From the NCBI GenBank assembly GCA_004009845.1, contig RMBW01000129.1, positions 1 to 64,000 of the forward strand: a DNA stretch of 64,000 bases, read 5' to 3'. This document shows positions 9,939 through 21,331 of the stretch, piece by piece. Origin of the DNA: Davidsoniella eucalypti. Lineage: Eukaryota > Ascomycota > Sordariomycetes > Microascales > Ceratocystidaceae. The notes under the pieces are model-generated. The model ran no database searches and was not told the DNA's origin. It saw only the letters and a program-made list of their open reading frames with translations. Positions within the stretch are counted from its first letter, which is position 1, and every line of letters begins with the position of its first letter. The translations under genes were made by a program, and so were the position numbers.

Positions 9939-10814
9939 GACGTATGTAAAAGAAAGAAGTGGACTAAAGCCCTCTGAATAAGCTGGAGGTGGTTCTGAGT
10001 CGTCGTTTTTCTTCACCGATTCTGTAGGTTTATTCGGTGAAGTTGGCGTAGGTTGATGACTAGAGAGAGGTGGATATGGATCGCTCGAGGGGTTGGTCGA
10101 ATTGGGAGTGGTGGCGGAAGAAGGGTTTATGTAGGTTGAAGAAGGAGGGTCGTTGGAAGCGTTGTTGGATGTATTCTGGACGACAGACTCGGTTTGCGCT
10201 TTATCAACGACAATCGTAGAAAACGAATGATATGCAGATATCGAAGGCAATGGTGATAATTCTATACCAGTAGCAGTAGCACAGGGAGGTTGCGTATTAA
10301 CAACAATCGGTCGCGATGTAGAACCGGACTCAGGGATGGAACTGGCGCTGGCTGGGAAAAGCTCCGAGAAAGGCGGTGGCCGAGAGCACGAAGACGAAGC
10401 TTCAGAGACCGGGTATCCAGGGGGTGGAGGATGATGGCGGTGGGTAGCAGGCGTTATTGTTGCTGCTGCTGCTGATGCTACTGCTGCTACTAGGGAGCGA
10501 GATTTTGGCTGATTTAGCTTCAGCTCTGACCTATCGTCCTCAGAATCAATGATGGGCGATGCCTGAGAAGGCTGTCCCGTGACAATCGAATTACTTTGCA
10601 ATGGAGACAACGTGGCTTTGGGACATAAGAATCGGCTTTGAAGAACGTGTGATTTTTTTTTAATGATAGCAGAGATGATTAAGAGAAAAGCTGGAAGGGA
10701 AAAAAGAAAGAAAAAATTGAACAAGAAGAAAAAACTGACCAAATTACGAGGCGTGACCGTGACAGTCTGAAGGGCGGTAGAGCTGGAGCAGCGATTTGTT
10801 AAGGCGGTAAAGGA
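9939..10814 (-). other. Open in-frame extension upstream of the Whi2-like gene, probably coding
   Basis: The frame of the first exon continues without a stop for 876 bases upstream of the MAAAGG start. Translated, it is rich in Ser, Thr, Pro and Asn and ends in EPPPAYSEGFSPLLSFTYV just before MAAAGG. A stop-free run of this length suggests real protein, namely a low-complexity N-terminal extension. It contains no ATG, so the true start would have to come from a further upstream exon. An ATG near 10988 reads in the same frame but meets TAG at 10815-10817. I could not find the joining intron. Confidence 0.5.
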
Positions 10815-11706
10815 CTATAAAGGACTAGCGATCCACGGCCTTGTCGCTTTGATAGTGGGATGGCTGGGGGTGGGCAGGGTCAGTTCTCTAGTCACTTTAT
10901 TTTTGTTTGTACAGAGCAATATAGAGGCACTGACTATTGGTCTTTTGATAGGATGAGTAGAGAGAGCCAACACTAATTTAAGCAACATGGGTTCTATTAA
11001 CCTCAGGACAAATTACCGAAGACGTTTGTAGTATTGGGAGCAGAGCATCAGAATAGGAAAAAAAAAATACAAGAAAATAGAGAAAGAAAGAAAGAAAACC
11101 TGCATATGCATGCTGTGCAGAACGCGACAAGGCGTTGATTGTAGATACTAATTACTAGATATAAGTTTTTCTATACTGTGGTGATAATGGGCTACTGCCA
11201 TGTTTAATTATCTAATCGGTCTAGTTACCTCAATGGATAGTTACAACTATAAATTTAGCTTAGTAAAGATTACAAAGTGTTCGGCAGGAGCATATCTTTA
11301 ATAATTCACAGCATGAATGAGTACAAAATTACATCCTACGATCCCCATTAATGGTGATACTACTGAGCTTCTAACTAACATGATGGCTACAATGGAACTA
11401 TGATGTGCTCTGATGACCAAAAATAAACAAAGGAAAGCCCCTTTACAAAGATGAAAGAAACACGGTATGGGATTTTACGTTTCGCCCTCTAGTTAATATA
11501 ACAAAAAAAACAAAACAAGCGGTTACTTTGTTATGGGATGAGTGGGCCACTAAGCGCTGAACAAAGATGGCGTTAATTTAGCCCAGGGTTTGTAGAAAAA
11601 GAAAGTTGAAGGTGGAGCTAAAGGAAATAAAGAGAGACATTTAGGGTTCAAGATGTATTTGTAAAGCAGCCGGGCATTCCTTCTCATGTTCAGCTACAGA
11701 TACACA
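10815..11706. other. Intergenic region with leader material
   Basis: It may contain the first exon and promoter of the Whi2-like gene on its left side, and the 3' flank of the G-patch gene on its right. No protein frame is supportable. It has a GAAA-type purine run near 11080-11100. Confidence 0.45.
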
Positions 11707-13805
11707 TCAATCAGCATCATCCCCAAAGATGTCTCTGAATACATCATCAGAGGGCCGGGAGGCTACTGGAGTATTCACTACGGGAGCCATTACTGCAATA
11801 CCATCCGCTCCTGGCTGTTCAGACTTTGCACTGTAATGGGGTTTAGCAGATGTATGATCTGCCGAGCCAGACTCTTGCTTATGGTTGGAATCGGCACTTG
11901 AATGCTGCACTGGCATTCCAAAGCGCTTACAAAGTAGACGCACTGGGACAAATTCTTGGTAGGAACGAGTCAATTTGCCATACATTCCAAGTTTTGCAGC
12001 CTCGGAAGTAGCGTCATCAGACTTGATAGTAGTCTTAGGATTGTTACTATCCGATGATGATGCTGTTTTGGTACCAGATGACGGCGCAAAACGTGACGCC
12101 ATGAGACCGGTCATGGGCTTGAAAATCCGCGCGCAATTATAGAACTCGAATAACTCGAGCTTCAACTCATTGATAGACAGGCCACCTGGCAGCTCTGTTA
12201 CCGTAGCTTGTTTCGCTTGAACTCGAAGATACAATATGTACCGCTGTAGTTTGCCTGGATCGGCGTGATATGGTCCTCCTTGAGTGCCTGCCCGGGTGAG
12301 AGCAGCAAGGGCAGCTTCACGGTCTAGTGCTGGCGAGCTATCATACACATCCTCTACGGACATGGTGGTTGTGTCCGATTGTGGTACAAGACAGCCTTTT
12401 GCCAAGGGAAGATCTGATTTACCACTGATGATAGCTAGACGGGCTCGTGCTTCTGGAGTGATAAAATCAAATATTGACTGTCCGGGAAGCTGCTTTTCAC
12501 CCAAGACAGCGCCGCGAGCCTGGGGGTTCAGTGTGGACATTGGCGATTTTGTGATATCACGGGAAGTCGCTCCATCTGATCTTGACAAGTTTGATACCCA
12601 ACCGCTGGGAACCGTTGGAGGGGTGCAGTCTAAAGCTGTATCTGAGGTCTTTATGACTGATGTGCGTATAGATAGGAGAAATCCTTCCGGTGCTTTGAGC
12701 AAGTTTGGATCTTGGATAGCAAGTTTGGACGCTCTACTACTCGACTTTACAGCAGGTGTGGTATTGGCTGACTTCTTTTTAGACTTTTTAGTATCTTTTA
12801 AAGTTTTGGCTTTGCCATAACTAATACGAGGCCCTAGGTATTGGTCGCTATCGTCGTCGTAGTAGCCATCGTCCGATCCATATTCCGTAGACTGAGTGGT
12901 CTTTCGTTCTGACAAGCGGGAAGCCCCTAGCTTTGTTATGAGCGGAGATACACGAGACGCTTGTTCTTGTTTGCGATTCTCCGCACCAACTCCAGCAAGA
13001 CTTTCGGAAACAGCAGGTTTGTATCCTAGCCCTGACTTATTCACTTTGTTTGAGGCTGTTGGAACGACAACATCTTCAGGCGCAAAGAGATACTCCGAAG
13101 GTAGGCCGGGTGCATCTGACATTGAAGTTTCACCAACATGTAGACGAGCAGGCCTCAGGACTTTAGGGCCTATGCCTTTACCGTGCTGCCATCCCATCTT
13201 TTTGAGAAGTCGATAGCCAACAGTATCAACTGTTGGATGGAACAAGCCCATCATCTGGGATTCATTTCCAGGAAGTGGCACTTGGCTTGACTGCAAACCA
13301 GAGAAGGCCTCTGTAGATTGAAGAGCTTGAGACCGAGCCGAGTCTTCCAAGTCCTCCTCGTCCATGAAATCTTCAAGCTTCTGGGAAACGAGATTTTGGC
13401 TATCCTGTCTAGAACGATCACCACGTTTGGAAACGAATGTAGACGGTGCCCATCCTTCTTTAGATCCAACTGTGTTGAAGTATCTAGAAGCATATGATTT
13501 TATTTTCTTTAGTTATATGATGTTCTCGTGGCCAATACTACGTGCTATGAAATCTACGGTGGGGGTCATTCTATGGGAAGATGGTGAGTTTTTTCTTATA
13601 ATACGTACCCTGCACTCCAACCACCGGTGAAGGCGCCGTGAAAATTTCGGCGTCCTTTGGCATCGCGAGCTTCTTGGAGATGTAGCGGGACAAAAGCACC
13701 GCGATCGTTTTGAGATGCTGGGATTGGTGCGCCAAAAACGGCAAACGGTGCCTCGGCAGAAGCAGACTCGTCCTCAAAGGCAGACCATGATCGCTTGGAT
13801 GTCAT
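11707..13805 (-). CDS. GPATCH1-like G-patch domain splicing protein
   Basis: G-patch proteins activate DEAH-box helicases; GPATCH1 homologues associate with the late spliceosome. Two exons, 13805-13609 and 13483-11707 with a 125-bp intron, give 657 residues. The N-terminus is the family's DUF1604-type region: SFSAFED-like MTSKRSWSAFEDESAS, then FAVFGAPIPASQ, VPLHLQEARDAKGR and FHGAFTGGWSAGYFNTVGS. The G-patch follows near residues 140-175: DTVGYRLLKKMGWQHGKGIG. Later landmarks are GQSIFDFITPEARARLA and FKPMTGLMASRF, both typical of GPATCH1 proteins, and the acidic end DDVFRDIFGDDAD. The nuclear location is inferred from the family. Confidence 0.88.
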
Positions 13806-15890
13806 CGTATCATGTGGAGATAAGATAAACGATATGGAATAAAGGCGCTATTGTGCGCGCCTTGCGCAAAGGCAAGACGATAGATAAGAGGGTGGGGGAA
13901 AGAAAGAGTTTAAATGGCGCGTGCTATAATGCAAGTTTAATAATTAGAGGTGAGAGGGAAAGCAAGGTAATGGTGAGGTGTAGCCTAACCGGCTCAAAGG
14001 TTGTTGCAGTAGTTCGCCATTATTATGGTGAATGAAGTTCTATTGGGATGTAATGCTTGCTATTTAGCACTTGATAGTATGGGAAATAATGGGGCTGATC
14101 AAAACATTAGGTACTAGCTATTTCTAATGCTTTTCTTTGATATAAAGCTAGCCAGTCTCAAAAAGCAGGGAGAAAAGCAAAGCCATGAATATAATGTATC
14201 TATAGATGTACATATATCTGAAAATCTGCAAGCATTAGTCCGGCCGCAGCTAACAGATTTGGTGGCAATGGTATAACCCTAATCCGGCAGTTGAGGTAAG
14301 CTCGATTAAGATTACAGCCTTCTTGAAAGGATATTTCTATTTTAATACAGGTTCGGTTTGAGGGAGTGCTTGTCTCAAATGAGAGTAAGATGCTCTTGTT
14401 TTTTGTAATGTGAGTTGTACATATGTGAAGCCTGGGACTCTACAAAAAAAGAACTAAAACGCCAACTCTCTTCGATATAGCGGGGAACAAGTACGATTAA
14501 CCTCCACTTGATACAGTTTACCCACTGCCCATGCACAAACTGAAACTAGGTCAACACAGTTCATACACTGTGCCAATTAGGGCGGCACAGCAATAACTAG
14601 TGCTCGGCACACAGTGCATAGTGACTAGCCCCCTTTACCACTGATAGCCTAGAGGGCCTGCCTATAACATACATTACCTGACGCTCCTTTAGTGCCCTTT
14701 GTCCAGCAACTGGTAGGCCAGAAACGGAGACGACAGGCAAGCTTGGGTGACTGGTTAGTTGACTAAGTCTCTCCAACGAAGCAGAAAGAAGGATGCAGAG
14801 AAGAAAGCCCCTAACAACGTGTCTAACTGGACTCAGAAGCAGCGCAAGGGACAAGCAACTCATGGGCTTTTTTGGTTATTTTTTTGTTCTTATTTACATA
14901 CATAGATATGTCTGTACTTCGTCTCTCTTGACCGACCTGCATTACGCCGATTTGCAGCCCGTCAATCGTAGTCGGTCGCATGCATGTAAATATAGATGTA
15001 AATGTAGATGTGTATTGACGATGTTTTGGATGCTGTACACAGCTAGTTGTATTTTATTATATCTACTTTAGGCCTGTCCTATCGGGGATACGGCCTCTTC
15101 CAGCAGTAGTACTATTAGTAGTAGCATTCTACCGAATCCATCATTTTGTTCCTCAAGTCCTGAATGTAAATATCTTTGAGCTAAAAGTCTGAACTGACAG
15201 TACAGTTGGAGCTAAAAGACCAAAGACCAAAGCACAGCGCAGCAAAATCGACACCAACAAAGCAGGTTTTTTTTTTTTTTTGTCTACTTGCCTTCGTCTT
15301 TCCATTTCCATGCAACGTCGCCTTGTCTTTTCAAGCTTGGGGCTCTTTTTTTCTTTGGTTGTCTGTCGCTTCTTTTTTCCCCCATAAACCCATAAATCCA
15401 TACAATCAAATCAATCAACCATCTGCGAGCGAATAGCCTCATTTTGTTTTTCGGGCTCTACTCCCTGCCACATCTCGTCCCTATTCTTAGTTCTCTTCTT
15501 GGTTTTTTTCTTGGTTCTTTTCTTAGTTCTTAGTGCTGCTGCTGCTGCTGCTGCTGTTGCGCACTCGCTTTCAATCTGCCAATCACGGTCTGCGCATCAA
15601 CACCACCAGTCAGGCCTATAAACCTACCACACCCGAAACTGCTCTACTATACCTATACCAGGCCTATATTTCCCCCTAGGCATAGACATAGGCATAGCAG
15701 TGTTCTTCTTCTTTCCTGATCGTCGCTGCGAGGTCTCCGACAACACTACGACTACATCGTTCTAATAATACATTCGTAATATATTCACAAGCTATTCGCA
15801 CTGCCTGCCCTCTGTTTCTTGGCACACCCAACGATACCAGCTCTGATACCGGCTCTATCGACCCAGCATTGTCTCCTCCACGACTGCTGC
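13806..15890. other. Divergent intergenic region, G-patch gene/KIN1, with a long KIN1 leader
   Basis: This 2.1-kb spacer separates divergent start codons. The right part (about 15270-15890) is strongly pyrimidine-rich on the plus strand, with repeated TTCTTGG/TTCTTAG words and a CTG-type triplet run of about eight units at 15534-15558, which suits a long 5' leader of the kinase gene. No protein gene seen; the frames present are low-complexity. Confidence 0.55.
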
Positions 15891-15914
15891 ATGCGAGTCC
15901 CAGCCCTCGTCTAG
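15891..15914 (+). promoter_or_regulatory. Seven-codon upstream ORF in the KIN1 leader
   Basis: ATG CGA GTC ... GTC TAG encodes MRVPALV and ends 13 bases before the main kinase ATG. It could dampen translation by occupying scanning ribosomes. It is the closest upstream ATG, and none was seen in the preceding 200 bases. Confidence 0.5.
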
Positions 15915-15927
15915 AAGCCCTATAGTC

Positions 15928-18900
15928 ATGACTACGTCTCTTTCTGCTCACTCGGAATCTCAGCGTTACGGCCCATCTCGACAATCTTCCACGCGATCCC
16001 GCTCCCAACATCGTCGTTCTAGCTCTGGATCCGACAGTCGCACTCTTGATACGCCCTCCAAATCCTCATCAAGCCCCAGCCATTCTCGCCGGCCTTCAGG
16101 CTCCCGTTCCGGCCCCGATTCTCGCTCGCCGCGAGACTATGCGCAAGCTGGCTCTGGCTCTGGCTCTAGCACTGTAAACAACCACTCCAGAACCGCCTCT
16201 AATTCTCACCCTCCTCTCAGCGAACACGGCCGTCCTCACCGTCGCTCCAATTCCAAGTCGGACCGTAGCTCCAAAAGCAATCGTCGGTCCTTTGAAATGG
16301 CCGATCCCTCTACTCCCGGCGGTGCACCATCGGCTCCTCCCGCAGACAGTCGTTCTACGGGCCATTCCCATCATCAGTCGAAACCCAGCAAGTCCCGTTC
16401 CAGCATCCCGACCCCCTCAGGCAAATGGCTACTCGGAAAGACTGTCGGCGCTGGTAGTATGGGCAAGGTCAAGCTTGCTCGGAAAGAAGATGGCAGCGAA
16501 CAAGTATGAATCAAACCCCCTCCTCCTCCTCCCCGATTACCAGCAAATCACAGACGCCATGAAACTAATTACGACTCTTGCGCCATGTCTAGGTTGCCTG
16601 CAAAATCATACCCCGCGGCTCGACAGAAGAAAACCACCATAGCAAAGCCGAAAAAGAGCGTGCCGACCAGTCCAAGGAAATCCGAACTGCACGTGAAGCC
16701 GCCATCGTCACGCTCCTGCACCACCCGTATATCTGTGGCTTGAGGGATGTCGTGCGCACCAACTATCATTGGTACATGCTTTTTGAATATGTCAATGGCG
16801 GCCAGATGCTTGACTACATCATCTCTCATGGAAAGTTGAAGGAGAAGCAGGCGCGCAAGTTCAGTCGCCAAATCGGCAGTGCCCTAGACTACTGCCACCG
16901 CAACAGTATCGTCCACCGCGATCTCAAGATCGAAAACATCCTTATCAGCAAAACGGGCGATATCAAGATCATCGATTTCGGCCTAAGCAACCTCTTCTCC
17001 CCCCGGAACCATTTGCGCACTTTCTGCGGCAGTTTATATTTCGCAGCTCCAGAGCTTCTACAAGCACGAGCTTATACTGGCCCCGAAGTCGATATCTGGA
17101 GTTTCGGCATTGTTCTATACGTTCTTGTATGCGGCAAGGTTCCCTTCGATGATCAAAGCATGCCCGCCCTGCACGCCAAAATCAAGAAGGGTGTTGTTGA
17201 CTATCCAAACTGGCTTTCGAGTGGTGAGTACAGCCCATTTCTTAAACAACTCTGCCAAATATTTATACTGACTGATATACAGAATGCAAGCATCTCATGT
17301 CTCGTATGCTCGTCACTGATCCAAAGCTCAGAGCAACCATGCAAGAAGTTCTTAGCCATCCATGGATGGTGAAAGGCTGCTCTGGTCCACCGGAAAGCTA
17401 TCTCCCCACTCGCGAACCTCTCAAGCTTCCTCTTGACAACGAAGTAATCAATGCCATGACCGGCTTCAATTTCGGAAACTCTGAAGCTATCAAGAGCCAG
17501 CTAACCCGGACCATCGAATCGGAGGAATACCAGCGAGCCATCCGCCTCTACGAGCGTGAAAGAGAGATCCCTCTGCCTGCAAAAGACACCGAGAAGAAGC
17601 GCGGCTTTGGCTTCGATTTTTACCGTAGACGGAACTCTTCCAACAGCCGTGATACTTTGACTGCTCCTAGCTCAGAGGTCCTTTCACTTGGAAGCGATCC
17701 TTTGAATGCTTTTAATCCTTTAATTTCAGTCTACTATTTAGTACGTGAAAAGCAGGATCGTGAGCGCCTAGAAAGAGGCGGTGTGCCAGATGCCGTACCC
17801 AAGACCCCGAAGACCCCATCAGCAGACATCGCGCCACCCCAAGCTGCCCATACCAATTCGTCCACCTATGAGATGCCGGGTGAAGCTGTTACCGGGGGTC
17901 GTACACGTCCCCGCGCTCGAACCCACGGCGAAGACGACATACCCGATAGTGTTGCTGCTGCTCGCAAACCTATGTCTCCTGTCGCCCCTCCACCACCTCA
18001 AGATATCCGCCCTGAGGCCTCCAAGAAAGAGAGCGGTGCATCAAGTCTTCTTCGTCGCTTCAGCACTCGGAAACGGAGAGAGCCTGAGCGCTTAGATAAG
18101 GATCGCTCTCATCCTCCTGTTGTTCAGGTGCATTCGCCCGGCTTAGAATCCCCATCCACGCCCCGGAAGAGCTTTAGCATCCGCCGAGGACGCCGTGATG
18201 AACATGATGCTGCTGGCACTCAACCTCGTGCAGGCACTAGCCAGCCTCAACATAGCGCTCTTCTTAGCCCCCCTCCTTCTGCTGGTGGTTCTCGAAAGAA
18301 GGGACTCGGCCGCTCTACTAGCGTCAATTCTGCTGAAATGAGACGGAGAGTCTCTAGTCGAACACACAAGGAACCTCCCATGACTAGTGGTTCAGACCAT
18401 TCAGGCAATGATGAATCGCACCACGAACGCAAATCACAGCCTATCTCCCGATCGACATCCGCTCGCATGGCTAGCAGTAGCCATAGTAGGATGGAAAATT
18501 CACATCAAAGACGGACTCGTCGTGACGATATACGTGAAGCAAATGTCCCCGAGGAAACCGACCAGGAACTCGAGAATCATATGGGCATCTCAACTGACAG
18601 ACTTGATGATTCCGAGTTAGCCAAGCCTGTATATCTCAAGGGACTCTTCAGCGTTTCCACAACCTCTCCAAAGTCTGTCCCAGAAATCCGCGTTGAGCTA
18701 AAGAGGGTACTCAAGCAACTCGGTGTAGATTATATCGAAATCAAGGGTGGTTTCAGTTGTCGTCGTTCTCCCAGCATCGATCCCAACGCTGGTGCTGAAA
18801 CTCCGTTGAGCCCTAACCAGTCGGGACACAGACGCCGGTTCAGTTTTGGAACCTTGCGTACAGGCAACGAACGCGAAGATCTCAGAGAACTTGACCGTAG

Positions 18901-19192
18901 TGCTCCCCGCACGCCCGGTCGAGGCCAAGCTGACCGCAGCTACTCCAACTCTGATGTATCCAGTGAAAGCCTTCCTCGTGAAACCGGGAACTCCTCGTCT
19001 CGACGTCCTGCCGGTGAAACAACTACACAGGTCCAGAGCGACCTCGGTGGAAATATTTCTCTACAGTTCGAAATCTTCATTGTCAAGGTTCCGTTGTTGT
19101 CTCTCCATGGAATTCAATTCAAGAGAATGACAGGTAACACTTGGCAGTACAAGAATATGGCTGATAAAATTCTTCATGGTCTTAGACTTTGA
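15928..19192 (+). CDS. KIN1: Kin1/PAR-1/MARK family serine/threonine kinase
   Basis: Kin1-type kinases act at the cell cortex in polarity, septation and exocytosis. Three exons, 15928-16503, 16593-17223 and 17283-19192 (introns 89 and 59 bp), give 1038 residues. Residues 1-160 are Ser/Arg-rich and disordered. The kinase domain starts near residue 165 (GKWLLGKTVGAGSMGKVKLA). It has the ATP lysine in VACKIIPR, the catalytic loop IVHRDLKIENIL near 298, DFGLSN near 320 and the activation loop HLRTFCGSLYFAAPELL. A long basic low-complexity linker follows. A KA1 membrane-binding domain ends the protein from about residue 850: YLKGLFSVSTTSPKSVPEIR, VLKQLGVDYIEIKGGFSCR, and LSLHGIQFKRMTGNTWQYK near the stop. 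Confidence 0.94.
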
Positions 19193-19947
19193 TCTGCGTA
19201 ACTATATCTAGACGAGAAATATTAAACACTCAAATGTAGATACTTGTGGTCTTTTGTTTTGTTTTGCTTTTCATAGCAACTACTACTATTTCTATTCTTA
19301 TTCTCTATTAGTCAATATTTCTCCAAGTTCAAAATTCTTGATTTTTATTTAAAAAGATATATCCCATAATTATCGTGAGTGCATAATCGTCGCGTTAGAT
19401 TGACGTTTGAAAGTTCAATGCTATGAACGTTGAATAGAGTCAAGACATGTGTGTTAACCCTAACCCTAAACACTCAGCCTTGCGCATTTTCTCGCCTTAT
19501 ATCTATGGCCTCCAATGCATTTCTATTGGCCCCTCAAACAAGAACGACATTCGGTCCAATTGTTTACAAACGTCAAGGCCACAAACATCCAAATTGGTGC
19601 GCAAGACTTTCTATTATTCGGCTACAAGGCTCAAATTTCGCAGTTTAATCTCGCATTCCACATTTCCTAATTCCACATACACAACTTCTACACGTCATAC
19701 CATTCAGTACAGCGACTCGACGGAATTCACCACCGAAACTTGATTTTACCATCACCAACGAACCTGTATAGATATCTGTATAGATCAATTACTCCATCCG
19801 AGACCCACGGCTACGAATCTACTACAGCTTTTAATCCAACAAGTTCACTGTGTTTCTCCGGAACTGCAAGTTGAATTTTATGCTTGTCGATCTTTAAAAA
19901 CCTCAAATTCTGACCCAAACGACGTCCCCCCCGAACAAACCGACAAA
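19193..19947. other. Intergenic region, KIN1/CAF40, holding the CAF40 promoter
   Basis: This 755-bp tandem spacer holds the KIN1 3' flank and the promoter and leader of the next gene. It includes two telomere-type repeat units, annotated separately. No gene seen. Confidence 0.6.
19454..19470. repeat. Interstitial telomere-like motif (two CCCTAA units)
   Basis: TTAACCCTAACCCTAAA lies about 480 bp upstream of the CAF40 start codon. It matches two units of the TTAGGG telomere repeat on the minus strand. Such short sites in promoters can bind Tbf1/TRF-like factors. It is far too short to be an old chromosome end. Confidence 0.6.
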
Positions 19948-20033
19948 ATGATGCCTGCACCACATGTGTACCATAATCACCAATTCCATGCACAGTCCGA
20001 ATCAGCATGGATGCAGCAACAATCTCAGCAACA

Positions 20034-20064
<31 letters not shown>

Positions 20065-20076
20065 CAACAACAGCAA

Positions 20077-20111
<35 letters not shown>

Positions 20112-21331
20112 ACAGCAACACCTGGCTGCGGCTGCAGCTTCTGTGGCCCAACAACAGCACTTCAACCGTATGAACAATCATGGCCAAATGGCTGTAATTC
20201 CGAATGCCCATGGACATGAAGCAGGCCATGAAATGCTGGTCTCTGAAGACAATCGCAGGACCATGGCTTTTATCGCAGATCTGCTGAACGAAGGCACCCG
20301 CGAAGCTGCGCTCTTAGAACTCAGCAAAAAGAGAGAGCAAGTCCAAGAGCTGGCATTAATACTGTGGCATTCTTTTGGTATGTAGTATATGAACATGTGC
20401 ATCATCATCTCTTACTTCGAAGTCCGTCATGCTAATATTCCCTCTCTTCTAGGTGTCATGACCTCTCTTCTCCAGGAAATCATCTCGGTTTATACGCTAC
20501 TCAGCCCTTCACAACTAACGGCCGCGGCCTCCAACAGAGTCTGCAATGCTTTAGCTCTTCTACAGTGTGTAGCTTCGCACAACGAAACTCGATCCCTATT
20601 TCTGAACGGTTAGTCCTTGTCTTGCCCGTTGCCGATATCATGATTGAAATGGATCGCCAAAAACTGACAGTAACTCGTGTATGATAGCACACATCCCCTT
20701 GTACCTCTATCCATTTCTCAACACCACGTCGAAGTCAAGACCTTTCGAATACTTGAGATTGACCTCTCTCGGTGTCATTGGTGCACTAGTCAAGAATGAT
20801 TCTACGGAAGTCATCAACTTCCTCCTTACGACTGAAATCATCCCCCTATGCCTGCGCATCATGGAGACGGGCTCCGAGCTAAGCAAAACAGTGGCAATTT
20901 TCATTGTTCAGAAGATTCTTCTTGACGACAATGGTCTCAACTACATCTGTGCTACATATGAGCGGTTTTACGCGGTGGGTACCGTTCTTAGCAACATGGT
21001 CACTCAACTTGTTGAACAGCAGACAGCCAGATTGTTGAAGCATGTGGTCAGATGCTTCCTGAGGTACGTCTATGAACTCACATTATCATCGGCAACATCA
21101 GAGTAGCCCGTGAGTATACAATTTCCAGACTAACAAATTGAACTATGTAGGCTTAGCGACAATGCCCGAGCACGCGAGGCCCTGAGACAGTGCCTCCCCG
21201 AGCCTTTGAGAGATGCGACATTCTCAGCCGTCCTTCGCGATGACGCAGCGACAAAGCGTTGCCTTGCCCAGCTTCTCATTAACTTGGCTGACCCAGGTGT
21301 TGACCACAGCGCGAGTGTTCATAATATTTAG
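19948..21331 (+). CDS. CAF40: CCR4-NOT complex subunit Caf40/Rcd1 (CNOT9)
   Basis: Caf40 is the armadillo-repeat adaptor of the CCR4-NOT deadenylase that binds regulatory proteins and tryptophan-containing ligands. Four exons, 19948-20377, 20453-20608, 20688-21063 and 21151-21331 (introns 75, 79 and 87 bp), give 380 residues. The N-terminus has an uninterrupted run of 31 glutamines. The conserved Rcd1 domain starts near residue 100 with NRRTMAFIADLLNEGTREAA. It continues through LALILWHSFGVMTSLLQE, CNALALLQCVASHNETRS, EYLRLTSLGVIGALVKND and ICATYERFYAVGTVLSNMV, and ends with LREDAATKRCLAQLL-like sequence (DDAATKRCLAQLLINL). Another deadenylase gene, PAN2, lies in the same window but is not adjacent. 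Confidence 0.95.
20026..20118 (+). repeat. CAG/CAA repeat encoding 31 glutamines
   Basis: Mixed CAG and CAA codons encode an unbroken glutamine tract near the CAF40 N-terminus. The codon mixing suggests selection for or tolerance of the amino-acid run and limits slippage compared with a pure CAG run. The length probably varies among strains. Confidence 0.95.
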
